A stretch of 64,000 bases of DNA from Bradyrhizobium valentinum. GTDB taxonomy: Bacteria > Pseudomonadota > Alphaproteobacteria > Rhizobiales > Xanthobacteraceae. A program made the translations under genes and the position numbers. Position 1 is the stretch's first letter. Every line of letters starts with the position of its first letter. This document shows, one piece after another, positions 56,579 through 64,000 of the stretch. The stretch is taken from NCBI RefSeq assembly GCF_001440405.1, contig NZ_LLXX01000173.1:53198-117197 (forward strand). The letters run 5' to 3'. A model generated the notes under the pieces. That model saw only the letters and a program-made list of their open reading frames with translations, searched no databases and was not told where the DNA came from.

Positions 56579-57145
56579 ATGTTGAAGAAGGGCGTCGAAC
56601 GCAAGGAAGTATTGCGGGCGCTCGGCGAGGTGTTTCGCGCGCATGGCTATGAAGGCGCGTCGCTGACGCTGATCACGGAGGCCACTGGGCTCGGCAAGGG
56701 CAGCCTGTATCATCTGTTTCCCGGCGGCAAGGAGCAGATGGCCACGGAGGTGCTGGCCGACATCGACGCCTGGTTCGAACTCAACATCTATGCGCCGTTG
56801 CGCAATGCCGACGATCCCGCGCGCGCGATCGCCGCGATGATCGCGGGCGTCGACCAGTATTTTCATTCCGGGGGTCGCGTCTGTCTGGTCGGCATGGTGG
56901 CGCTCGGGGCGGCGCGCGACACGTTCGCCGCAAGCGTCGATGATTATTTTGCACGCTGGCAGGTCGCATTGGCGCAGCTCTTGCGGCGATCCGGATTGAG
57001 CAGGAGCCAGGCGCAGCGCCGCGCGGAAGATGCGCTACTCACCATCCAGGGCGCGCTGGTGCTGGCGCGGGCGCGCAGCGACGCCGGGATATTTCGCCGG
57101 GCGTTGAGCGATCTGACGGCGCGGTTATTGGCGCCGCCAGAGTGA
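56579..57145 (+). CDS. TetR-family repressor
   Basis: A 188-residue TetR protein. The HTH is at the N-terminus: RKEVLRALGEVFRAHGYEGA, SLTLITEATGLGKGSLYHLF with the Y-x-x-F turn. The C-terminal ligand domain follows. It is co-transcribed with the DUF1348 gene and probably autoregulates through the palindrome at 56059. The frame start at 56579 is 4 bases after the upstream stop. Confidence 0.82.
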   Translation: MLKKGVERKEVLRALGEVFRAHGYEGASLTLITEATGLGKGSLYHLFPGGKEQMATEVLADIDAWFELNIYAPLRNADDPARAIAAMIAGVDQYFHSGGRVCLVGMVALGAARDTFAASVDDYFARWQVALAQLLRRSGLSRSQAQRRAEDALLTIQGALVLARARSDAGIFRRALSDLTARLLAPPE

Positions 57146-57159
57146 TGGATGTTAGAACA

Positions 57160-57278
57160 ACGTCGTCCCTGCGAACGCAGGGACCCATAACCACGGGCCG
57201 GAACGAAATCGAACGACGGGCACTTCCTTAAATTGCGCTTTCACGGCGTATGGGTCCCTGCGTTCGCAGGGACGACGT
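57160..57278. repeat. intergenic inverted-repeat element (Bradyrhizobium type)
   Basis: A 30-bp sequence (57160-57189), itself containing a CCCTGCG/CGCAGGG hairpin, is repeated as a perfect inverted copy at 57249-57278 with 59 bp between. It lies between the convergent tetR and GST genes. The same unit recurs at 58717-58868. It is a REP/BIME-like mobile intergenic element. Confidence 0.8.
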
Positions 57279-57295
57279 GTTGAGAGACGACTGCC

Positions 57296-57940
57296 CTACG
57301 CCGCCGCCTTATGCCGCGCGAGTTCGGCCTTGTAGAGTTCGAACTCCTCGGCGACCGCCTTCGCGATGCTGGGGCGGGCGCGCAGCCGCTCGTAATAGGC
57401 CTTCACATTTGGCCATTTCGCCAGCTCGATCGGCGGCGTCGCCATCGTCCAGTTGATGATGGTGACGAGATAGGCATCTGCCACGCTGAAGTGATCGAGC
57501 AGGAATTCGCGGCCCTTCAGGTAGTTCTCGAGATAGTCGAGCCGGGACAGATTCTTGCTCAGCGCATAGGTCTTCGCGTCCTGCGGCGCCGTCTTGTCGA
57601 GCAGCGGCACGAACAGCGCCTTGTGCAGTTCGGTGCCGATGAAGCAAAGCCATTGATGCAGGCGGCTGCGCTCCGCGCCCGATGCGGCCGAGATGCCGGC
57701 ATTTGGAAAGCGGTCGGCGACGTATTGCAGGATCGCCGCGTTCTCGGTCAGCACCGTCTCGTCGTCGGTGCGCAGCGTCGGCACCAGTCCGAGCGGGTTG
57801 ACGGCGCGAAAGTCTGAGCCGTCCTTCTGCACCACCTTGGTCTTGGGATCGACTTCGAGATAGTTGGCCTCAACGCCGGCTTCATACAGCGCGATCCGGG
57901 TCGCCAGCGAGCAGGCGAGCGGCGAGAAATAGAGATCCAT
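57296..57940 (-). CDS. glutathione S-transferase
   Basis: A 214-residue GST. The N-terminal thioredoxin-like domain has a likely catalytic Cys in SPLACSLATRIALYEAG, the cis-Pro LGLVPTLRTDD and LTENAAILQYVADRFPNAG. The C-terminal helical domain has FLLDHFSVADAYLVTIINW. This is the bacterial beta-class arrangement. AAGGAGG precedes the ATG. It is divergent from a TetR gene, which is likely its regulator. It conjugates glutathione to electrophiles. Confidence 0.87.
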   Translation of the reverse strand: MDLYFSPLACSLATRIALYEAGVEANYLEVDPKTKVVQKDGSDFRAVNPLGLVPTLRTDDETVLTENAAILQYVADRFPNAGISAASGAERSRLHQWLCFIGTELHKALFVPLLDKTAPQDAKTYALSKNLSRLDYLENYLKGREFLLDHFSVADAYLVTIINWTMATPPIELAKWPNVKAYYERLRARPSIAKAVAEEFELYKAELARHKAAA

Positions 57941-58050
57941 GGTTAGCCTCCTTGGTGGTTGATCGACCGCGCCGGCGCGTTCAGGGCGGGCGGGATTGAT
58001 TTTTATACCGTCTCGCATAATATAAAGGCGGTCAAGGAATTTTTTGCGAA

Positions 58051-58710
58051 ATGGTACAAAAAAGTAAGAGGCCGCCGGTCACGAAGATCGACGCTCCCGT
58101 GCCGCCCAAGCGGCGGGGCCGGCCGCGCGCCTATCAGCCTGACGTGGCGCTGGGCAAGGCGCTCGACCTGTTTCGCAAGGATGGATTCGCGGCGACGTCG
58201 CTGGACGATCTCGCCGCCGCCACCGGCATGAACCGGCCGAGCCTCTATGGGGCGTTCGGCGACAAGCGCGAGCTGTTCATCAAGAGCTACCGGCGCTATC
58301 GCGAAGACGCGCGGGTTGCCATGGGGGACATTTTTCGGGACGAGCTTCCGATCCGCCGGCGGCTCGAACGGATCTATGCGGTGGCGCTCGACATCTATCT
58401 GTCCGGCGAATCCGGCCCGCGCGGCTGCTTCACGGTGATGACCGCCGCCTCCGAGGCCGTGCACGATCCCGATATCCGCGCCATGGTGCTGGAAGGCTTT
58501 ACCGAACTCGACAAGGCTTTTGCGGCGTGCTTCCGGCAGGCCAAGGAGAAGGGCGAGCTATCCGAAAGCGCCGATCCGGTCGTGCTGGCGCAGCTCGCCT
58601 CCGCCACCATCCACACGATCGCGATCCGCGCCCGCGCCAGGATGCCGCGCAAGGAGCTGGAGGCGATCGCGAACGGAGCGCTCGATGTGATGCTCGGGGC
58701 CGCGAAGTAG
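58051..58710 (+). CDS. TetR-family regulator
   Basis: A 219-residue TetR: a basic arm (PPKRRGRPRAYQPD), then ALDLFRKDGFAATSLDDLAA and ATGMNRPSLYGAFGDKRELF as the HTH, followed by the ligand-binding domain with GPRGCFTVMTAASEAVHDPD. It is divergent from the GST gene with 110 bp between, a usual regulator-target layout. No perfect operator palindrome was found in the gap. Confidence 0.85.
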   Translation: MVQKSKRPPVTKIDAPVPPKRRGRPRAYQPDVALGKALDLFRKDGFAATSLDDLAAATGMNRPSLYGAFGDKRELFIKSYRRYREDARVAMGDIFRDELPIRRRLERIYAVALDIYLSGESGPRGCFTVMTAASEAVHDPDIRAMVLEGFTELDKAFAACFRQAKEKGELSESADPVVLAQLASATIHTIAIRARARMPRKELEAIANGALDVMLGAAK

Positions 58711-58716
58711 CCTCCA

Positions 58717-58868
58717 GGTCGTCCCTGCCTAGTGCGCAATTGCGCACGGGACGCAGGGACCCATACCTCGTGATTTCTCTATTTGGCAAAGTGGCGGACA
58801 CCTTCCGTAGCAACAACGGCCGGTGGTTATGGGTCCCTGCGTTCGCATTGCTGCCGCAGGGACGACCA
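58717..58868. repeat. intergenic inverted-repeat element, second copy
   Basis: The unit ends (GTCGTCCCTGC and GGGACCCATA) seen at 57160 recur here in opposite orientations, about 150 bp apart. An extra perfect 16-bp palindrome GTGCGCAATTGCGCAC lies inside the left arm. It separates the tetR and ghrA-like genes. Confidence 0.75.
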
Positions 58869-58873
58869 AATCA

Positions 58874-59839
58874 TCAATACCCCCGGTTGCGGTCCACCAC
58901 ATTTTCCAGCGCGCCGCCGGCCTCGAAGCGCTCGATCTGGTGCGCGACATATTTCGATATCTCGTCGGGATCGGTGTCGGCGGCGTTGTGCGGGGTCAGC
59001 ACCACTCTTGGATGGGCCCAGAACGGGCTGTCCACGGGCAGCGGTTCGGTGGCGTAGACGTCGAGCGAGGCGCCGCCGAGCGTGCCGTCGTCGAGGCATT
59101 GCAGGATGTCGGCCTCGTTCTGCAGGCCGCCGCGGCCGGCATTGATCAGCACCGGCGCGCCGAGCGGACTTTTGCGATTCAGCTTCTCAAACATCGGGCG
59201 GTTGAGAATGTGCCGTGTCTCCGGTGTCAGCGGCAACAGGCAGACCAGGATGTCGGTCCGCTGCAGGAACGCTTCGAACTGCTGCTCGCCGTGAAAGCAT
59301 TCGATGCCGTCGACCGTCTTGGGATTCCGGCTCCAGCCCGCGACGCGAAAGCCCAGACGCTTGAGCACGTCGGCCGCGTCAGCCCCGAGCGTGCCCAGCC
59401 CCATGATGCCGACCGTAACAGCGCCCGCCGCCCATTGCGATTTCGGCGCCCAGCGCTTTGCGCGCTGGGATTCCCGCAAGTAGGGCTCCTGCCGGTGGTG
59501 CATCAGCACATGCAGCACGACATATTCGGTCATTCGTGCGGTGAGATCGGTGACGGCCACGCGCACCAGCGGCACGTTGGGCAATGAGCGGTCCGCCATC
59601 AGCGCATCGACGCCGGCGCCCAGGTTGAAGATCACACGCAGGTTAGGGAAGGCGGCAAGTTCACCCGGATGCGGCTTCCACACCGCGGCGTAATGCACCT
59701 CCGCCGGATCGAACGACGCATCCGGCAACAGCAGCACGGGGCGCCCCTCGCAGACGGCGTCGAACCGGCTCTTCCAGCGCTGCGGCGACCAGTTTTCCGT
59801 CCCGCCATGCACCAGCAGCGCGAGCGCCCCCTTGTTCAT
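58874..59839 (-). CDS. GhrA-like glyoxylate/hydroxypyruvate reductase
   Basis: A 321-residue D-2-hydroxyacid dehydrogenase of the GhrA kind. NAD(P) binding is shown by GIMGLGTLGADAADVLKRLG and AGWSRNPKT. The active-site set is Arg in LINAGRGGLQNEADI, Glu in DVYATEPLP and His in RVVLTPHNAADT. It reduces glyoxylate or hydroxypyruvate to glycolate or glycerate. AAAGGA is 6 bases before the ATG at 59839. Confidence 0.85.
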   Translation of the reverse strand: MNKGALALLVHGGTENWSPQRWKSRFDAVCEGRPVLLLPDASFDPAEVHYAAVWKPHPGELAAFPNLRVIFNLGAGVDALMADRSLPNVPLVRVAVTDLTARMTEYVVLHVLMHHRQEPYLRESQRAKRWAPKSQWAAGAVTVGIMGLGTLGADAADVLKRLGFRVAGWSRNPKTVDGIECFHGEQQFEAFLQRTDILVCLLPLTPETRHILNRPMFEKLNRKSPLGAPVLINAGRGGLQNEADILQCLDDGTLGGASLDVYATEPLPVDSPFWAHPRVVLTPHNAADTDPDEISKYVAHQIERFEAGGALENVVDRNRGY

Positions 59840-59934
59840 TGCCATTCCTTTCGCAGGCACTTGGCGTGACCCGCCTCACATTGCCGATCGAACCGTTTCT
59901 CTAGCCTCCTTTGATCCAACAAGGGAGACTTGTC

Positions 59935-60006
59935 GTGCGCAAATTAATCGAGACCGACGAGCAGAAAGCGCGCCGGATCGCCGCGAAGTATGGCACCTCC
60001 CGGTGA
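59935..60006 (+). CDS. 23-residue peptide
   Basis: GTG start after AAGGGAGA, reading MRKLIETDEQKARRIAAKYG to TSR. The good ribosome site and charged helical content suggest translation. Its stop overlaps the start of the next small gene (GTGA). It may be part of one larger gene broken by a frame change. Confidence 0.35.
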   Translation: MRKLIETDEQKARRIAAKYGTSR

Positions 60007-60218
60007 TACAGGCTTCCATCATCGCGGTGGCGGTGTTGTCGCTGGCGCTTTGCTGGCGAAACCGTCACCGCGACGCTGGTATCACCAGGAACGAGGCCAT
60101 CAGGAGAAAGATGAAGATCATCTTTCTGGCCCTCGCCGTGTGCAGCCTTTGTTCCATGGCGGTCGTCCACACCTATCGGCACTTCAATCCGCCACCGCCT
60201 CCGATCATCGGTCCCTGA
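60003..60218 (+). CDS. small two-TM protein
   Basis: A 71-residue frame starting with GTG in overlap with the previous stop. Two hydrophobic segments are visible (IQASIIAVAVLSLALCW and KIIFLALAVCSLCSMAVVHT), with a charged loop between and a Pro-rich end (FNPPPPPIIGP). Alternatively translation starts at ATG 60111 behind AGGAGA, giving only the second segment. Unknown function. Confidence 0.4.
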   Translation: MIQASIIAVAVLSLALCWRNRHRDAGITRNEAIRRKMKIIFLALAVCSLCSMAVVHTYRHFNPPPPPIIGP

Positions 60219-60309
60219 CCGGCGAGGGAACAATCCAAAATTTCTTCGACGCACCTGTCGGCAGCGGGCATAATCGTTCGTCATCATGACAACGGAGATG
60301 TCAGCCCTC

Positions 60310-60678
60310 ATGCTTTACGCCATCCTTTGCTATCACGACGAAGACACCGTCGGTTCCTGGACCAAGGAACAGGACGCCGCGGTCATGAAGAAACTTGCCG
60401 TCGTGCAGGATAAACTGACCAAGCAGGGCCGGCTCGGTCCGGTCGCGCGGCTCTTGCCGACGACGGCGGCGACCACGCTGCGCAAGGACGATCCGCCGCT
60501 GGTGCTGGACGGGCCCTTCGCCGAAACCAAGGAGCAGTTGCTCGGCTTCTATCTCGTCGACTGCAAGAACCTCGACGAGGCGCTTGACGTCGCCCGTGAT
60601 CTCGGCGCGGCCAATCCCGGCGGCGCCTATGAGATCCGCCCGGTCGGCCAGTTTGTGCCGGGGAGTGTGCAGCCGTGA
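60310..60678 (+). CDS. YciI-family (DGPF-domain) protein
   Basis: A 122-residue protein: MLYAILCYHDEDTVGSWTKE, LVLDGPFAETKEQLLGFYLV and NPGGAYEIRPVGQF. The DGPF motif and length are typical. In many bacteria this gene precedes an ECF sigma factor, as here, with a GTGA overlap. The family is thought to help the linked sigma factor. The first ATG at 60286 would add eight residues and is less typical. Confidence 0.82.
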   Translation: MLYAILCYHDEDTVGSWTKEQDAAVMKKLAVVQDKLTKQGRLGPVARLLPTTAATTLRKDDPPLVLDGPFAETKEQLLGFYLVDCKNLDEALDVARDLGAANPGGAYEIRPVGQFVPGSVQP

Positions 60679-61946
60679 CCGACACCGCCTGGATCGATGC
60701 CGCGCTGACCTCGGCTCGCCCCCAGGCGGTCGGCGCGCTGTTGCGCTATTTCCGCAATCTCGACACCGCCGAGGAAGCCTTTCAAAACGCCTGCCTCCGC
60801 GCGCTGAAGAGCTGGCCGCAGAACGGCCCGCCGCGCGATCCCGCGGCGTGGCTGATCATGGTCGGGCGCAACGTTGCGATCGACGATATCAGGCGGAGCA
60901 AGAAGCAGGAGGCGCTGCCGGAAGATGAGGCGATCTCCGATCTTGATGATGCCGAGGAACAGCTTGCCGAGCGGCTCGACGGTTCGCACTACCGCGACGA
61001 CATTCTGCGGCTTTTGTTCATCTGCTGCCATCCGGACCTGCCGGCGACGCAGCAGATCGCGCTCGCCTTGCGCATTGTCTCAGGGCTAACGGTCAAGCAG
61101 ATCGCGCGCGCCTTCCTGGTCTCGGAAGCCGCGATGGAGCAACGCATTACGCGCGCGAAGGCGCGGGTCGCCGATGCCAACGTGCCGTTCGAAACGCCGG
61201 GCGCGATGGAGCGCTCCGAACGCCTCGCCTCCGTCGCCGCCATGATCTACCTGATCTTCAACGAGGGCTATTCGGCGAGCGGCGATACCGCCGAGATTCG
61301 CGCGCCTTTGTGCGAGGAGGCGATTCGCCTGGCGCGGCTGTTGCTGCGGCTGTTCCAGAGCGAGCCCGAGATCATGGGGCTGACCGCATTGCTGTTGCTG
61401 CAGCATGCGCGGGCTGATGCGCGGTTTGATGCCGATGGCGCGGTGATCCTGCTCGACGACCAGGACCGTTCGAAGTGGAACAAGGCTCTTATCGCCGAAG
61501 GGCTGGCGCTGATCGACAAGGCGATGCGCCATCGCCGCAGCGGACCCTACCAGGTGCAGGCCGCGATCGCGGCGCTGCATGCCCGTGCCGAAAGGCCCGA
61601 AGATACCGACTGGACCCAGATCGACCTGCTCTATGGCGCCCTCGAGATCATGCAACCGTCGCCGGTGGTGACACTGAACCGTGCAGTTGCCGCGTCCAAG
61701 GTGAAAGGGCCGCAGGCCGGGCTCGACATGATCGAGCCGCTGGCGCCGCGGCTGTCGAACTATTTTCATTTCTTCGGCGTGCGCGGCGCCTTCCTGATGC
61801 AGCTCGGCCGCAACGACGAGGCCCGCACGGCCTTCGACCGCGCCATCGCGCTGGCGAACACCTCGGCCGAAGCCGCCCACATCCGCATGCATCTCGACCG
61901 CCTGCAGCGCGACAGCCAGCCCCGCGGCAAAAAGGCGGGGAAGTAG
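60675..61946 (+). CDS. ECF RNA polymerase sigma factor with DUF6596
   Basis: A 423-residue protein. Sigma region 2 (ALLRYFRNLDTAEEAFQNAC, then LRALKSWPQNGPPRDPAAWL) and region 4 (GLTVKQIARAFLVSEAAMEQ) lie in the first 170 residues. The large C-terminal part (YLIFNEGYSASGDTAEIRAP, then TPR-like helices) belongs to the DUF6596 type that regulates such sigma factors. GTG start overlaps the YciI stop. Confidence 0.87.
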   Translation: MTDTAWIDAALTSARPQAVGALLRYFRNLDTAEEAFQNACLRALKSWPQNGPPRDPAAWLIMVGRNVAIDDIRRSKKQEALPEDEAISDLDDAEEQLAERLDGSHYRDDILRLLFICCHPDLPATQQIALALRIVSGLTVKQIARAFLVSEAAMEQRITRAKARVADANVPFETPGAMERSERLASVAAMIYLIFNEGYSASGDTAEIRAPLCEEAIRLARLLLRLFQSEPEIMGLTALLLLQHARADARFDADGAVILLDDQDRSKWNKALIAEGLALIDKAMRHRRSGPYQVQAAIAALHARAERPEDTDWTQIDLLYGALEIMQPSPVVTLNRAVAASKVKGPQAGLDMIEPLAPRLSNYFHFFGVRGAFLMQLGRNDEARTAFDRAIALANTSAEAAHIRMHLDRLQRDSQPRGKKAGK

Positions 61947-61975
61947 ACTCTACTCTTCCTTCTCCCCTTTGCTTT

Positions 61976-62124
61976 CTTCCCTTCTCCCCTTGTGGGAGAA
62001 GGTGGCGCGGATGCAATCCGCGCCGGATGAGGGGTTCTCTCCGCGGAGACAGACCCCACATCCGTCTCGAATGAGCTGACGCTCATTCGATCCACCTTGT
62101 CCCACAAGGGGAGAAGGGAAGAAA
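61976..62124. repeat. intergenic repeat with inverted ends
   Basis: CCCTTCTCCCCTTGTGGGA at the left end and its inverse at the right end (TCCCACAAGGGGAGAAGGG type) flank ~110 bp with smaller hairpins (GCGCGGATGCAATCCGCGC). This is a common Rhizobiales intergenic element. It lies between the sigma factor and the DoxX gene. Confidence 0.75.
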
Positions 62125-62225
62125 ACCGCAGTCGCGACGTGGAAAAAATTTCATGCCCATGTCGGTTTTCGTCCGCCTCATTCGTCTTGAAAACGAGCAG
62201 CCATTCAAGACAACGGGGATTAGTC

Positions 62226-62639
62226 ATGACTGTCATCGCCGAGACTCTTCCGGCCTCAAAGCCCACGCGCTGGACCGGCCGCATCCTCTCCGGCCTCGTC
62301 ATTGTGTTCCTGATGATCGACGGCGCCATCAAGCTGGTGCCGTGGCCGGTCGTCACGGAAACCATGGACAGAATGGGCTATGGTTCGAGCGAGACGCTGG
62401 CACGGAGCCTTGGCCTCATCACCATCGTCTGCACCGTGCTCTATTCTATACCGCCAACCTCGATCCTCGGCGCCATCCTGCTCACCGGCTATCTCGGCGG
62501 CGCGATGGCTTCGCATGTGCGGATCGGCAGCCCCTTGTTCACGCACACGCTGTTCGGGCTTTATCTCGGCCTGATGGTGTGGGGCGGGCTGTGGCTGCGC
62601 GACAAGGACGTGCGCAGCCTGATCCCGTTCCGCCGCTGA
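62226..62639 (+). CDS. DoxX-like membrane protein
   Basis: A 137-residue protein with four TM segments: GRILSGLVIVFLMIDGAIKL, SLGLITIVCTVLYSIPPTSI, LGAILLTGYLGGAMASHVRI and HTLFGLYLGLMVWGGLWLRD. The pattern matches DoxX family proteins of redox or stress function. It is likely co-transcribed with the following SRPBCC gene. Confidence 0.8.
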   Translation: MTVIAETLPASKPTRWTGRILSGLVIVFLMIDGAIKLVPWPVVTETMDRMGYGSSETLARSLGLITIVCTVLYSIPPTSILGAILLTGYLGGAMASHVRIGSPLFTHTLFGLYLGLMVWGGLWLRDKDVRSLIPFRR

Positions 62640-62677
62640 TTTGCTTCAAGAGGTTTTTCACGAAGACGGAGCCGGTC

Positions 62678-63214
62678 ATGTTCGAAGTCATTGTCGTTAT
62701 CACCGTCATATTGGCGATTGCCATCGCCGCGGTCCTTGTTCTCGCGGCGACCAAGTCGAATACCCTGCGTGTGCAGCGCTCGGTCAGCATCAAGGCGCCG
62801 CCGGAACGGATCTTTCCGCTGATCTCCGACCTCCACCAGTGGCTGACCTGGTCCCCCTACGAGCAGAAGGATCCGGTGATGAAGCGTACCTATGGCGGTG
62901 CGGCGAGCGGCAAGGGTGCTACCTATGCCTGGGACGGCGACAAGAACGTCGGTTCCGGCCGCATGGAAATTCTCGAGGCCGTGCCGGCGTCGAAAATCGT
63001 CATCAAGCTCGATTTCTTCAAGCCGTTCGAAGGCCACAACACCGCTGAGTTCACAATGCTGCCGCAGGGCGATGGCACCCATGTCATCTGGCTAATGCAT
63101 GGTCCCGCAAACTTCATGTCCAGGCTGATCCAGGTGTTCATCAATCTGGACAACATGATCGGCCGGGATTTCGAAGCCGGTCTCGCCAACCTGAGGACGC
63201 TTACCGAGAAATGA
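62678..63214 (+). CDS. SRPBCC-family protein with N-terminal membrane helix
   Basis: A 178-residue protein. It has one TM helix at the start (VIVVITVILAIAIAAVLVLA) and a START/SRPBCC fold: RVQRSVSIKAPPERIFPLIS, DLHQWLTWSPYEQKDPVMKR, FTMLPQGDGTHVIWLMHGPA. The family binds lipids or hydrophobic ligands. It lies 38 bases after DoxX. The longer frame upstream does not begin with a usable ribosome site. Confidence 0.82.
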   Translation: MFEVIVVITVILAIAIAAVLVLAATKSNTLRVQRSVSIKAPPERIFPLISDLHQWLTWSPYEQKDPVMKRTYGGAASGKGATYAWDGDKNVGSGRMEILEAVPASKIVIKLDFFKPFEGHNTAEFTMLPQGDGTHVIWLMHGPANFMSRLIQVFINLDNMIGRDFEAGLANLRTLTEK

Positions 63215-63230
63215 GCGCGACTACTCTCGT

Positions 63231-63366
63231 TTCCCGGACGCGGCGCAGCACGCCAGTGATGCGACGCAGAGCCGGGACTCAACCGATGAACCGGAACAGC
63301 AGCGCATCGCCATAGCGCGTCGAAGACGCGCGTGAACACGCTTATGGTGCTGCGCTGCATCCGGGG
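63231..63366. repeat. intergenic repeat with inverted ends
   Basis: CCCGGACGCGGCGCAGCAC at the left end pairs with GTGCTGCGCTGCATCCGGGG at the right. The centre holds further small palindromes (GCGCGTCGAAGACGCGCG). It is a typical Bradyrhizobium/Rhodopseudomonas intergenic element. Confidence 0.75.
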
Positions 63367-63404
63367 AATACCGCAACTGATTAGATAACCCCAAGGAGGC
63401 TGCG

Positions 63405-63818
63405 ATGCAGGTCAATCCCTATCTGTTTTACAACGGCAATTGCGAGGAAGCGCTCAAGTATTATGAAAAGGCGCTCGGTGCCCAGATCGGTGCGATGTTT
63501 CCCTATGAGGGCGCGCCGCCCGACATGCCGACGCCGCCCGACTGGAAGAAGAAGCTCATGCATGCGAGCATTACGATCGATGGCGAGGTGCTGATGGCGT
63601 CGGACGCCACGCCCGGCGATTACAAGCAGCCGCAGGGCTTTGCCGTCTCGCTGCAGGTCGAGGATCCCGCCGAGGCCGAACGCCGGTTCAACGCGCTCGC
63701 CGATGGCGGCACGATCAGGATGCCGTTCGGTAAGACCTTCTTCTCGAACGGGTTCGGCATGTGCGTCGACAAGTTCGGCATTCCCTGGATGGTGAACTGC
63801 CCCAAGGAAGACATGTGA
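63405..63818 (+). CDS. VOC-family protein (PhnB-like)
   Basis: A 137-residue glyoxalase-fold protein: MQVNPYLFYNGNCEEALKYY, KLMHASITIDGEVLMASDAT, FAVSLQVEDPAEAERRFNAL and GMCVDKFGIPWMVNC. This is the PhnB/3-demethylubiquinone-type VOC group. AAGGAGG precedes the ATG. The exact substrate is unknown. Confidence 0.85.
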   Translation: MQVNPYLFYNGNCEEALKYYEKALGAQIGAMFPYEGAPPDMPTPPDWKKKLMHASITIDGEVLMASDATPGDYKQPQGFAVSLQVEDPAEAERRFNALADGGTIRMPFGKTFFSNGFGMCVDKFGIPWMVNCPKEDM

Positions 63819-63835
63819 GTTCTTCAATCCTCATG

Positions 63836-63960
63836 GAGAGGAGGCGCTTTAGCGCCGCCACCGGACGATGCTTCGCATCGCCGGGAGAACCATGTGGCCC
63901 GGATGGTGCCATTCATCCTTCGAGACGCGGCGCAAGCGCCGCTCCTGCGAACGGGTGACA
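63836..63960. repeat. intergenic hairpin repeats
   Basis: Successive hairpins occur (GGCGC-TTTA-GCGCC at 63843, CGATG-CTTCG-CATCG at 63866, GGCGC/GCGCC near 63928). They form the compact repeat often seen downstream of host genes in this group. No gene is seen after it to the window end. Confidence 0.6.
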
Positions 63961-64000
63961 ATTTCAATTGTCCATTGGCCGAGATCAGCGATTGCATCGA

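Noticed and set aside
1..64000. CRISPR array or spacer-like repeats
   Set aside because: No series of regularly spaced direct repeats was seen; the repeats present are inverted intergenic elements or short motifs.

Overview
The window looks like a GC-rich alphaproteobacterial chromosome of the Bradyrhizobium/Rhodopseudomonas type. The evidence is codon use, phage-borne homologues of alphaproteobacterial cell-cycle regulators, and long palindromic intergenic repeats in the right-hand 7 kb. About 55.6 kb is one prophage whose left end and integrase lie outside the window. The last ~8.3 kb is ordinary host chromosome. No tRNA, rRNA or CRISPR array was found.

Region 1 (1-8802), early functions. 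A leftward operon encodes a RecE-like nuclease, a RecT annealing protein, a DnaA domain IV-like protein and a conserved phage protein cut by the window edge. From a shared 444 bp control region a rightward operon encodes a GcrA-like regulator, a GapR-like protein, a RuvC-like resolvase, a C5-methyltransferase-like protein, a DUF1376 protein, a primase zinc finger and a TOPRIM/RecA-like primase-helicase. Most genes are joined by ATGA overlaps.

Region 2 (8869-16743), accessory functions. A cassette carries a tail-Z-like protein, a spike-base-like protein, an SGNH hydrolase and an intact GH10 xylanase. It is followed by a ParB-like protein and a Mom-family DNA-modification protein. A leftward operon of seven small, mostly unknown proteins includes an 88-aa HTH protein. 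A dyad motif of the TGGCCC-N5/6-GGGCCA type occurs before the ParB/Mom genes and twice between the small-gene operon and the packaging operon.

Region 3 (16871-42534), virion. Head genes follow the lambda plan: Nu1-like, GpA terminase, portal, gpW, S49 protease with nested scaffold, gpD and gpE. They are followed by a P2-type contractile tail (V, W, J, I, fibres, sheath FI, tube FII, E, T, U, X, D), a lysis module and a strong terminator. The particle is therefore predicted to be a myovirus with a lambda-like head.

Region 4 (42837-51250), lower-GC cargo: an unknown membrane protein, secreted proteins, an SRAP protein, a NaeI-like restriction-modification set with Vsr, and a divergent pair made of a dCMP deaminase and a membrane-anchored dCTP-deaminase/dUTPase-fold protein. 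A truncated YkgJ-like gene marks its right edge.

Region 5 (51254-55551), the probable lysogeny region: two HTH regulators, a winged-helix protein, an intact YkgJ-like protein, a terminator that may end a small RNA, a complete YbgC-type thioesterase and a small phage gene. Just beyond it lies a 5'-truncated host ybgC, which suggests that the prophage interrupts ybgC and carries a diverged complete copy.

Region 6 (55660-64000), host genes: the ybgC remnant, an NTF2-like protein and TetR with a visible operator, a glutathione S-transferase and a second TetR, a GhrA-like reductase, a YciI protein and ECF sigma factor pair, DoxX, SRPBCC and VOC proteins, with repeat elements between them.
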